Source: Cornus controversa | Taxonomy: Eukaryota > Streptophyta > Magnoliopsida > Cornales > Cornaceae | Assembly: GCA_026545225.1 (NCBI GenBank) | Contig: CM048853.1 | Coordinates: 45,896,755-45,960,754 of the forward strand | DNA: 64,000 nt | Direction: 5' to 3' | In this document: positions 38,017 to 48,055 of the stretch, in pieces | Position numbering within the stretch: position 1 is the first letter of the stretch | How the letters are laid out: the number at the start of each line of letters is the position of its first letter | The notes under the pieces: generated by a model | Told to the model about the DNA's origin: nothing | Database searches by the model: none | The model's input: the letters and a program-made list of their open reading frames with translations, nothing else | Program-made: the position numbers and the translations under genes

Positions 38017-38998
38017 CTAGAAAATTCAAATTCGCCTTTATTTACTATTTCAGTTTTATCCTAAATTATTTTAAAAAAATTTATTCTATTTCCTAAATCA
38101 TCTATGACTAGAATTTTTTGTCTCATAAATTTACTTAGCCTCCAAGATTATGTGCTTATAAATAGGACTATATGTATTGTTCACAAGATGAATTCAATCA
38201 AATACAATTCTCTTTCTTTATTTCTAACATAATATCAGAGCCTACCAACACTGCCGTGATCCCGATCAACCATAGAAAATAGCTTTCGTCTTATATATAT
38301 ACATATATACAAGTTTTCATCTGCGTTTCACAGCTACCAACTTTATTATCTAGCTCTTCCTTGGTCGCTATATCCAAGACAAGATCATTTCACCAGTCCG
38401 CCAGTTTTGATATATGTTCTTCGGCTAATTTCATGTGACGTCTCCAACACCGTACACATCATCACCGGTCAACGATGAGCCACAAAGATACTTTGTCTTC
38501 TTGCGACGAGACTCTTGTTGGTTTTCTTCTTCGGAGATTTTTTGGCCTTTTTTTTTTGCATGTGATAGACATGACACTTTTCTTTGACGAGATCTTCATT
38601 TGCCACTATCAATCGATTGCTCTCTTGTTTGTTTTAGACTGGATCAAATGATTGTTGTCATGGGTTGGACTGTGTCGTTATCATCTTTTGTGTTTGTTGT
38701 CTTCACACAAAAAATTCAGATTCCTTGACTTCCGTCAAACCGCATGCATTCAAAATTTTGCTTCAAACTCAAGTTGGTTTCATCTAACTCACCTTAAGTT
38801 TGAGGGGGCTGTTAGATAATATATTTAATATTATGTTCCTTACTTACTATTTTGATTTTATCTTAAATCACCTAGGATTTCTTATACCCTTTCCTAAACT
38901 ATGTAAGGCGATTTTTTGTCCCTTAAATTTACTTAACCTTCGTTTATAAATAGACATTTTATGTATTGTTCACAAATTCTCATTCTTTATTTCTAACA
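38017..38998 (+). mobile_element. TRIM/short non-autonomous copia element
   Basis: A 3' LTR of 189 bp (38,810-38,998; TGTTAGATAAT...TTTCTAACA) and a diverged 5' LTR ending with the same TTTCTAACA at 38,229. After the 5' LTR a degenerate primer-binding site TAATATCAGAGCC (the usual methionine-tRNA site is TGGTATCAGAGC). Before the 3' LTR a polypurine tract TTTGAGGGGGC. Probable 5-bp flank CTCAG/CTCAC (38,012-38,016 and 38,999-39,003). The internal ~580 bp has no gag or pol. The start of the 5' LTR is approximate. Confidence 0.75.
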
Positions 38999-39036
38999 CT
39001 CACCATGCTTTGAAAAGGATCAAACAGTCAACAAAG

Positions 39037-39843
39037 TTAGAAAGCATGGACACTTCGTATAGGGGTGCCGTGTCCGTGTCGGATACTCGGACACTTCTTG
39101 GACACTCCTCGGACATGTGTCGGACACTCCTTAGAAGTGTCCTGAAATTATTTTTTTTAGGACACACGAGGGACACGGCAGAGACAAGGCAAGGACACGG
39201 ATAGGACACGGCGGGGGACATTTTGTAATTTTTAAAAGTGCAAAAAAACCCCTAAACTTTTCCAAAGTTACAAAAAGACCCGTTTGAACTATTTTTTTGA
39301 GCATTTCAGCCCCTCATCTTCTAAAAGTTGACATCTTGACCCCTTGAAATAACTATAATGACATATATACCATTTAATATGACTATTATGCCCTTTTCTA
39401 TATAAATATAGTATTTTCTAAAATAAAAAATAGTTAGATAAAATTCATAAATAATAAATTTAGAAACAAAAAAATAAAAAAGCCAATAGAACTTTATTTA
39501 ACATAAAGTCATGTTGGTTTATTTGGTATTTTGTATTTAAATTTATTTGTTTGTTATTAGAAAAATAAGTAATATGCAAGATTCTAGTAGTGGGTTTGAA
39601 TATAATGAACATCATTTTTTAAAATACATTAATTGCTTGATAATAAATTAAAGTATTTGTGTAATTTATGATTTTTTTATTGTTAGATTTATGGTATTGT
39701 GAATATTAGTTAACTTGTTGAATATATATTAATATATTATTTTATAGCCGTATCCCCGCCGTGTCGTGTCTTATTTTTTTTAAATTTATCGTGTCGCCGT
39801 GTCCGTATCGTGTCATACCCGTGTCCTTGTCCATGCTTCTTAG
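39037..39843. mobile_element. hAT-like non-autonomous element
   Basis: An 807-bp element with inverted ends TTAGAAAGCATGGAC and (reverse complement of the right end) CTAAGAAGCATGGAC. It is flanked by 8-bp CAACAAAG (39,029-39,036) and CAAGAAAG (39,844-39,851). The empty site is visible at about 28,108 (CAGTCAAGAAAGCTACTTG). Subterminal regions are full of GTGTCCGTGTC / GGACAC motifs in both orientations. No transposase. Confidence 0.8.
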
Positions 39844-39851
39844 CAAGAAAG

Positions 39852-41097
39852 CTACTTGAGAGAGAGACAGAACACATTAGATGAGATGGAGGAAAAAATC
39901 CAAAATGAATTTGGCCTAAAATTTATAGTCCTGAGTAATTTCTGTAACGAATTTGGGGGATTAATTAACTGTATGGTAAATGCAAGAGATACATACTAAT
40001 AATGACTATTTCTTGGCCACCATAACCGATACTTGCCGGTGAGTAACATTCACAGCAGAATCCGTCGGTTTTTCGTGGCGTTGCAGCAGCTACAGACTGG
40101 AACCAGTCATTTTTGGCCGGTTCAGTCGTCATTAAGAGTAGGAATGAAAAATAAATGCAATTCAAGCCTCAAAAACTCAGAGAGTACACTGTGGTGGAGA
40201 ACGACAACTATACCTGGAGTAGCTCACCGTGAAGAAGCCTTTTATCCCCAGTCAAGGAGATCCTGGTGGTCGGTGGAGGAGATCGCGACTAGCGGTGGAC
40301 GACATCGTAACTGACAGTGTAGGAGATGGCGGTTAGGGCAAAGCGGGCAGAGGACACTACAGTGGTTCGTTTAAGACCCAATTCCTATTTCCTAAAATAA
40401 AATTTTAAAGAAAAATAAAAATAAAAAAAGGAGTTAAAATGGGAAACATGTGTCCTAGACTCCTCAAATAGTTTTATATTTATCCAATATAAATCCTTTA
40501 ACTAGTTATTATTCTAACAAACATAATAATTATCATAAAATCAAATATTATATGTCTAATTTAATTTATTTTTATTTTTAGATTTATTTTTATTTTTATT
40601 TTTATTTTATTGTCATATGTTATATATGGTATGATTAATTTTCATTTATTTCATAATTAAGTTTACATTTAGTTATTAATTTTGTAAAAAAATATAATTA
40701 GTAAGTATTTTTAATAATGTTAAACATATAAGGTTGAGCTTCCCAGGTGTAAATATTTCTGTGTTGAAGGTGCATTTTGTACTGTGTCTCTTAGATTAGT
40801 TAGGGTAAAGCCCGGACCCTAGTTATCATTTCATGCTTTATATTGACTCTCACCAAGTTTAATGAATCAATTGACCAACTGAACATCTTGATTTATTAGA
40901 TGATGTAATACAAATGGATAAAGTCATTTAACTAGTGGAATTCCAGCAAGCAAGAAATTAAATCATTTCAAATTTTGTATTGACCAATACCAAAGATTAC
41001 TAGATTAATTGATCAAATATGTATCTCGATTCATTCTCTCCAACAGTGTTATTTTCAACCCGATATATCTCACACTAAAAACAAGACTTTTGGCTTT
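39852..41097. repeat. A module copy 5 (start of a fourth unit)
   Basis: Colinear with 1-1,350. It is the most complete copy and serves as the empty-site reference for the insertions at 12,630, 13,129 and 28,289. It ends at the solo LTR at 41,103; no kinase gene follows. Confidence 0.85.
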
Positions 41098-41102
41098 ATG
41101 AA

Positions 41103-41815
41103 TGTAATACCCCGAAATTTGAGGATATTTAATTTGAAGTTTTAATTATTTAAATTGTTCATTTTGTGATGTTAATGTTTGTTCCTCTTTGTTTAATGTG
41201 GATGTTGATTTGTTGCTACGTGTTAATTGATTCTAAATGCTTGTGAAATATTTGTTTTAGATATACATTTTCTTTTAAATAATTTGGTTGGGTTTTGGGC
41301 TGAAATTCTTTTTATTTTATTTTATTTTTAATTTTTTATCAAGCTAGGTTAGACTGTTGGGTTGGACTGTAGTTATATATATATATTATATATATGTGGG
41401 ATTTTTTATATTTATATTTATTATTTAAATTATCTAGGGAATTATTTTAATAATTTCTAGAAAAGAAAATATAGAGAAAAGAAAGAGAAAATAAGATTAG
41501 GGTTTAGTCGTTCCTATGCGCAGAGAGTTGTTACACATAAATAGGGAGAGAACGGTAGATGCCAAAAAAATGGAGAGAAGGAGATTCTGCTCAAAATCAT
41601 AAGGCAAGTTCAATCTCTTCACTTCCCCTTTGAACTTGTAAACATAGATAAATAATTGTATTGTATGATTATATATATATACATGTATACAATTACGTAT
41701 TTATATAATTATGCATGTAAGAATTTTTTGGTTAATTATTTACATATAATCTGTGGTTTTGGAAGTTGTGTAATATTTTTCTGACATGAATATACATGAA
41801 TATATGGGTATATAG

Positions 41816-41874
<59 letters not shown>

Positions 41875-43556
41875 TAAGCATGGAATTTGTGTTGAATGTT
41901 AATGCCATTTTTAAAAGTTTTTGTTCAGTTTAAATTATTGATCTTGCTCTCCCAAATAATCCTTGAAAGTTTGGTTGCGAATTGTTAGGTAGTTTGACGA
42001 AAATTTGAATTTGAAATTTAAGAACCCTAGAAACTTGATTTGAGATTTTTTGATTTAGGCCACGAGAGGGGGTGATTTTGGTACCGATGCGTACCTTAGA
42101 CTGAGACGAGTTGAATAGTATATTCACACGCGAGTTTTGGTGGCCAGAGATGGCCATAAAGAGGCCGAAAAATGGCTGTTCGCGTAACCAACAGGTTGCT
42201 GGAAAAAAAAGGGGGGGAAAGGGAAGAAGAAAGTAACACACGCCTTCCCCACGTGCTCTGCCAACGCGTGGGGGCGCGTGTCGTCAACAGGCACCGGGGA
42301 AAGTGGAGCTGGCCCCACTCGCCGGGGCCCACCTCTGAGCCCAATTTGGGCCCAGCCAGAAATATTTTAGATTTTTAAAATTTTTTATTCATTTTTAAAA
42401 TGTACAAAATTAGGAAAAAAATATTTTTAATTGCTTTTAAATTCCAGAAAATTTCCAAAAATTCAAACTTACCTCTCTAGGATAGAATATACGTACCTAG
42501 AACTTTTATTTCAAGATGAAATAAGTTCACCTCGTAAATTTAGTTCAAAAGTGTCCTTTAAAGTTGGAACTTTTATATTTTTAAATTACCGAAAAATTTT
42601 GAAATTTCCCGGGGATGTTGTTGAGACTTTTAAAGACATATTATGCATGAAAACCTAGATTAAAGCTAGGTTTAGATACCGTTGACGTTTAAATTGCAAT
42701 GTAGATTTTATTATGTGTATTTTCCTTTTTAAATGTTTATTTAGTCTTCTTTAATTATTTTCTTTGCAATCATAAATGTCCATGCCTAAATGTTGATGTT
42801 TAAATTAGTTTATGGAATCATGAGATTCTTTTGCTTATAAGGTATGTTTGTTTTATTTTAATTATTTTATTATTTCATGTGGTGATTGAACTTTCGTTAG
42901 GTTAATTGGCATGCTTGTTAGTATGTTAAATTTTTATTTAAAAAAAAAGAATATAAGAGGCATGTCAGGATTGCCATGAGGTATGTATGGATTGCCAATA
43001 CCTAATAAGGTATTTAAGATTAATAAGAGAGGCATGTCAGGATTGTCAGGAGGCATGCATGGATTGCCAATACCTAATAAGGTATTCAAGGTTAATAAGG
43101 GATGCATGTCAGGATTGTCAGGAGACATGTATGGATTGCTAATACCTAATAAAGTATTCAAGGTTAATAAGCGAGGCATGTGAGAATTGACAATTATATA
43201 GTAGGATAGTTAACATATATAAGGGATGCATGTGAGGATTGCCAATTACATAGTATACATAGTAAGGTACTTAATACGTTTAGGAGAGAGGCATGTCAGG
43301 ATTGCCAATTACATATGATACATAGTAAGGTATTTAATACGTTTAGGATGGAGGAATGTCAGAATTGCCAGGCATGTCAGGATTGTCACACATAAATAAT
43401 GTATAGAGTTAATAAAGTATCAGTCATGTAAGGATTGCCTTTAGATTGAACTTAGAAAATATGTTTTATAATTGGTGTGACAACGAATGGATTGGTACGG
43501 TGGGTAGAATATATATATATTCACATATCATTTCCTAATGTACTCCTGTCCCAACA

Positions 43557-43600
<44 letters not shown>

Positions 43601-44051
43601 TGTCCCTCTCACAGAGCGTATGTTTATAAATTCTCTGTTGGGTGGTAGTAGAGGGAACTTGCTCGTGAATTTAACCCACTTTGTTGATATTTCAAGTCCC
43701 AGACAGTTTTCACCTCGAGGTTAGAGCGTGGAGTCGTAAAGCATGACAGTCATCTATTCCTTACCAGACTTTAGTGTAGGGACTTAGATATTTTCATAAA
43801 GTATTTACTTTTATAATTTTATGTTAAGGGATTCTTGAGTTACGGACTTCCAAGTTGTATCCCTCATATTAGTTTTATGTTTATTTAACGTTATTTATTA
43901 TTTCAGTTCGATTTTCCTTTCAGCATTTATAAATATATTTTTTTTGTCCTCGTATTCGATCTATGCTTATTTGCTATTAGTTGTAGGTATCACTTATGTT
44001 TTATGTGTGAGACTAGCCACCTCATGCATGAAATTTGTAAAGGGTATTTCA
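41103..44051 (+). mobile_element. Solo LTR, Ty3/gypsy-type, 2.9 kb
   Basis: Begins TGTAATACCCCG and ends GGGTATTTCA, flanked by a perfect 5-bp duplication ATGAA (41,098-41,102 and 44,052-44,056). Same family as 13,129-16,256. It contains a GC-rich block (42,120-42,360), a minisatellite (42,957-43,190) and AT tracts at 41,822-41,864 and 43,561-43,597. No protein-coding domain. Confidence 0.88.
42957..43190. repeat. 72-bp minisatellite inside the solo LTR
   Basis: About three units of 72 bp: GGCATGTCAGGATTG, then ATGGATTGCCAATACC, then AAGGTATT.AAGGTTAATAAG. Partial units continue to about 43,440. The 24-residue periodic open frames on both strands are by-products. Confidence 0.85.
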
Positions 44052-44223
44052 ATGAAGATTTGCTTTGAAGATAAAGACTGAGAAACCTTCTTGACACTCT
44101 ATGGGTAAAAAGCCAGTATCTTTCAAAAGCAGAGTAAAAGAAAAGAGTTTTAGCTAGTGAGTACTTGCAAGCAAAATACTCCTGAGAACGCGTAGCATTG
44201 TTAGCCAAGTAAATGTCAATGTA

Positions 44224-44262
<39 letters not shown>

Positions 44263-44518
44263 CCAAACAACCCTAATTGAAAAAATCTAATTCCAAATTG
44301 AAAGCAAACCTTCAACCCAAATACTGATTGAGTGAGAAAAAATAATTACATAGTTACTTATATAATTATACAATCAACTTGAATTTTTAAAAAAATAATA
44401 TATTAGAGTTTGATCATTCAGGTTTATAATAATTCTTATAATACTAAAATATTAAATTTTGGTTATTTTCTACCAACATGGTTTACGCAAGATGATTTAG
44501 CATCTTAAATCTCTTCTT
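44052..44518. other. Non-coding stretch
   Basis: Contains an (AT)n tract at 44,225-44,258. I see no gene and no match to other parts of the window. Confidence 0.6.
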
Positions 44519-45800
44519 TAGACTCCTATCAAAAAGGAATCAGGTAATCAATCTAATCTGAGAAATTATTGAGATTGCATCTCTCTCAAATTATTTTTTT
44601 CTCTTTGTTTATACATCTAATGACATGAACAAACATACAATAAAAAACCTACTTGGGGAAAAATTAAAGAAAACAAATAATAGAAAAAAAGAGAAAAAAA
44701 AAGACTTGCAATAATTAAATAGCAAGAAAAGACAGAAATCAACGGATAATAAATAGCAGAGAGTGTCTAATCACATGAACAAACATACAATAAAAAACCT
44801 ACTTGGAGGAAAAATTAAAGAAAATAAATACTAAAAAATAGTATAAAAAAAAAAAAACTCAGATGAAAGTTGATGTGAGCCGAGAGGAAACCGAATTGGA
44901 ATAGCGGTTGATGAGAGTTAAGAGGAATAATCGTCGATTGATGAGAGCAAGTTTGTGCTTGTGATTTTAGGGGTTTTAGGATTTTGTTTAGGTTATAAGT
45001 CTATTTTTTTATTTAAAAATAAATAAATAATGCAGTGACATTAAAAAATGATTTTTTTAAAGTTAATACTTTATTTTTCTAATTTAAAAATAAAAAAATA
45101 GTGTACTGAAATTAAAAAACCCCTTTGTATTTTTAATAGTAGTATAAATAGACTACCATCAAAGAGGAATCAGGTAATTGATCTAATCTGAGAAATTATG
45201 ATTGCATCTCTCTCAAAAAAGATTTCATTTCAAATTATTTTTTTCTCTTTATTTATACATCTAATGACATGAACAAACATACAATAAAAAAACCTACTTG
45301 GGGGAAAAATTAAAGAAAATCAATAATAGAAAGAAAAAAAAAAGAGAAAAAAAAAGACTTACAATAATTAAATAGCAAGAAAAGACAGAAATCAATGGAT
45401 AATAAATAGCAGTGAGTGTCTAATCACATGAACAAACATACAATAAAAAAGCCTACTTAGAGGAAAAATTAAAGAAAACAAATACTAAAAAAATAGTGAA
45501 AAAAAAAAGAAACTCACATGAGAGTTGATGTGAGCCGAGAGGAAACCGAATTAGAATGCCGGTGGATGAGAGCCGAGAGGAATAATTGTCGATTGATGAA
45601 AGGAGTGTTTGTGCTTGTGATTTTAGGGGTTTTAGGGTTTTGTTTAGGTTATAAGTCTATTTTTTATTTAAAAATAAATAAATAATACCGTGACATTAAA
45701 AAAGGATTTTTTTAAGTTGATACTCTATTTTTCTAATTTAAAAATTAAAAAAAATAGTGTACTGAAACTAAAAAACCCTTTTGTATTTTTAATAGTAGTA
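44519..45800. repeat. Direct tandem duplication, two ~635-bp copies
   Basis: Copy 1 about 44,519-45,153, copy 2 about 45,154-45,800; each starts with ACTCCTATCA or ACTACCATCA followed by AAGAGGAATCAGGTAAT-like sequence and ends GTATTTTTAATAGTAGTA. Inside each copy the phrase ACATGAACAAACATACAATA occurs twice (44,622 and 44,774; 45,266 and 45,428), so an older duplication of about 150 bp preceded the larger one. No coding content. Confidence 0.8.
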
Positions 45801-45899
45801 CAGATAAAATAAAAGCATAAAAATACAACATAAATTACAGGTTTTCATCATTAGAGCGATTCCACAAATTTTCTATTAAATATTTCCTCAACTACGTAT

Positions 45900-47105
45900 T
45901 TATATCTTTGTCGCAAATTTGGTGTTGGCAAGAATAGATTTGTGTCGCAAAAATAAATAAGTGTTGGCTAAAACTGAGTGGCTGGATGTTATCATTCTGG
46001 TCCATATTCTAACATTGTTATGGCACTCATCTTCAATGATCATGTTGTGTGATTGCCCATTTGATCTGCAAGACCCCAAAAGTCGTTCCATGTCTTTTCT
46101 AGAAGCCTTTTGTCTTTGAGAAAATAAATTTTCTTTTGGAGTAGTTGGATGCGAGATGGTCTGTATCAAGTTGTCCACTTAGGGTATATATCATCAAACA
46201 AGTAATAGTCATTTGAATAGTGATGGTCGTTCACCATAAAATTAACTAGAGGTAATTGGCCATTGATGATATTGTTGAATACTGAGGAATGATCCAATAC
46301 ATTCAAATCATTATATGTGAACCTGGCATTCCAAAGAATACATGCCAAATTCACAAATTTTGTGAGGTTATCACCTCTAATATGAAAGTAAGCCTATGAG
46401 AGCGTCCCTTATGAGTGTCATGCCATGCCACTGGGTAATTCTTCCACTCCTAGTGCATTCAGTTGATAGAACCAAGAATACCCGAGAATCCTCTGTCCTC
46501 CTCTTCTTGAAACATTTGTTTTATGTCAGTTTCGTTCGGTGAACGCATATATTCCTCTCCAAACACAGAAACAACAACTTTACAAAATGCCTTCAATCTT
46601 TTAATGGCAATGCTCCCATCAAATTTGATATATTCGTCGACTTGATCAGCAGCACAACCATATACGAGTATGCGTATTGCAGTTGTCATCTTCTGTATAG
46701 AGGATAACCCTAAACGACCTGTCGCACCCTTTTTTGGATGAAGTAGTTGTCACAAGCTTTAACATCTTTCAAAATAGAAAAAAATCACATCCTAAATCAT
46801 CTATGAAATATCACCGGTGTATATGTGCAATCCTCATCAAAGTAGTCTTTCATTAGCCGACGGTGGTTTCCCTCTTGGTTGCGATGAATGTATCGCCTCT
46901 TAGGCGGTTGAATGACTTGTTGGACTATTTTCGATGTCACTGCATTCAAAAGCATATTGTAGTTATCTATATTTTGTTGCATGAGCATGTGAATAAGGTC
47001 ATATTCAGATAAGGAGAATGATGATGAAGAATTTAAGTTTAGCAAAGGAAAAGATCGTGATGACGAAACCATTAGAAATTCAAGATTAAAAGAGATGGAG
47101 AACAA
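45900..47105 (-). pseudogene. PIF/Harbinger transposase (ALP1/HARBI1-like) relic
   Basis: The minus strand shows in order KRRYIHRNQEG...LMKDYFDED.YTP.IF, then a decayed middle, TTAIRILVYGCAADQVDEY, KAFCKVVVSVFGEEYMRSP, GFSGILGSIN, then MH.EWKNYPVAWH, GMPGSH, a segment corresponding to VLDHS.VFN, and KRHGTTFGVLQ-IKWAI. These are the ordered blocks of the plant DDE-type Harbinger nuclease. The usual SID of the first catalytic aspartate reads SIN, followed by a stop, and the WEW motif also has a stop; frames shift repeatedly. It cannot be functional. Terminal inverted repeats were not identified with confidence. Confidence 0.88.
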
Positions 47106-47340
47106 AAGAGATAATTTTAATGATGATTTTCATATGACTAAATGAATGTGTTTATATAAGATGAAAATGTAGCCGTTGGAAATATGATCATTTGAAATAT
47201 AGCCGTTGCAAAAAGTTAAAAATAAAAATTTTAATTAAAAATTTTAAAAATAAAAAATTATTATTATTATTTGGCTAGCGATAATTCGGAGAGGCCAATG
47301 TGAGCCAAAATCTAGAGAGCTGAAAACGCTAAGTAGTTTA

Positions 47341-47394
<54 letters not shown>

Positions 47395-47914
47395 AATCAT
47401 TTTTCTTAGCAACCAAATGAATATATAGGTCAAAAATTCAAGAGAACAAAAGGAGAAGAACTGAAGAATGAATTTTCAAGTGGGTTTTCGTAGGCTTCGA
47501 ATGCAAAATTAGTAAGAATGACGGCAAGATTAATAACAGTGGTTTTAATTTTGGGTAACAGAAGTTGTTCTAGCATGTGGGCTGAGTAGTTCTCGCATTG
47601 ATCGGTGGTGAGACCCGGCGTCGACGACTAAAGATTCGACAGATTGGTGGGGATCGTTGATGAGAATCTTGCAATCGGTGGTGTCGTTGGATTTGCAGAT
47701 TAGTGGTGATGGCCAAGAAATGGTTGATCATATTCAATTTAGAACCATTTTGAAAAAGGAAAAGGAAATCTCAAATCTATATGCATTTAAACGAATAAAA
47801 GATTCAGATTATAGGTTGGGTTTTCAAACCCAATTTGAAATCGACTCCAAACAGATTATTGGGTTTGAATAAAAAAAATAAAAATAAAAGAGTTTTATAC
47901 AATGCTTCAAAAAC
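47106..47914. other. Non-coding, with microsatellite
   Basis: (TG)n followed by (TA)n at about 47,345-47,392. The block 47,271-47,330 (GGAGAGGCCAATGTGAGCC, GAGAGCTGAAAACGCTAA) recurs as a diverged copy at 54,549-54,609. A 71-codon frame at 47,657-47,872 is not recognised. Confidence 0.6.
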
Positions 47915-48055
47915 TGTTAGAAATAAAGAAAGAGAAGAGAGAATATCTCTGAATTATATTGATGAATGGGATTCAAATACTATACAGTGAGAGCATATAT
48001 ATAGGAGAAGGAAATAGTGGGAAACAAGTTATCCTATACATACTCTGAATCCTAA

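Noticed and set aside
42124-42378. Overlapping frames in the GC-rich block of the solo LTR
   Set aside because: Several mutually overlapping frames on both strands in LTR DNA, with no domain.
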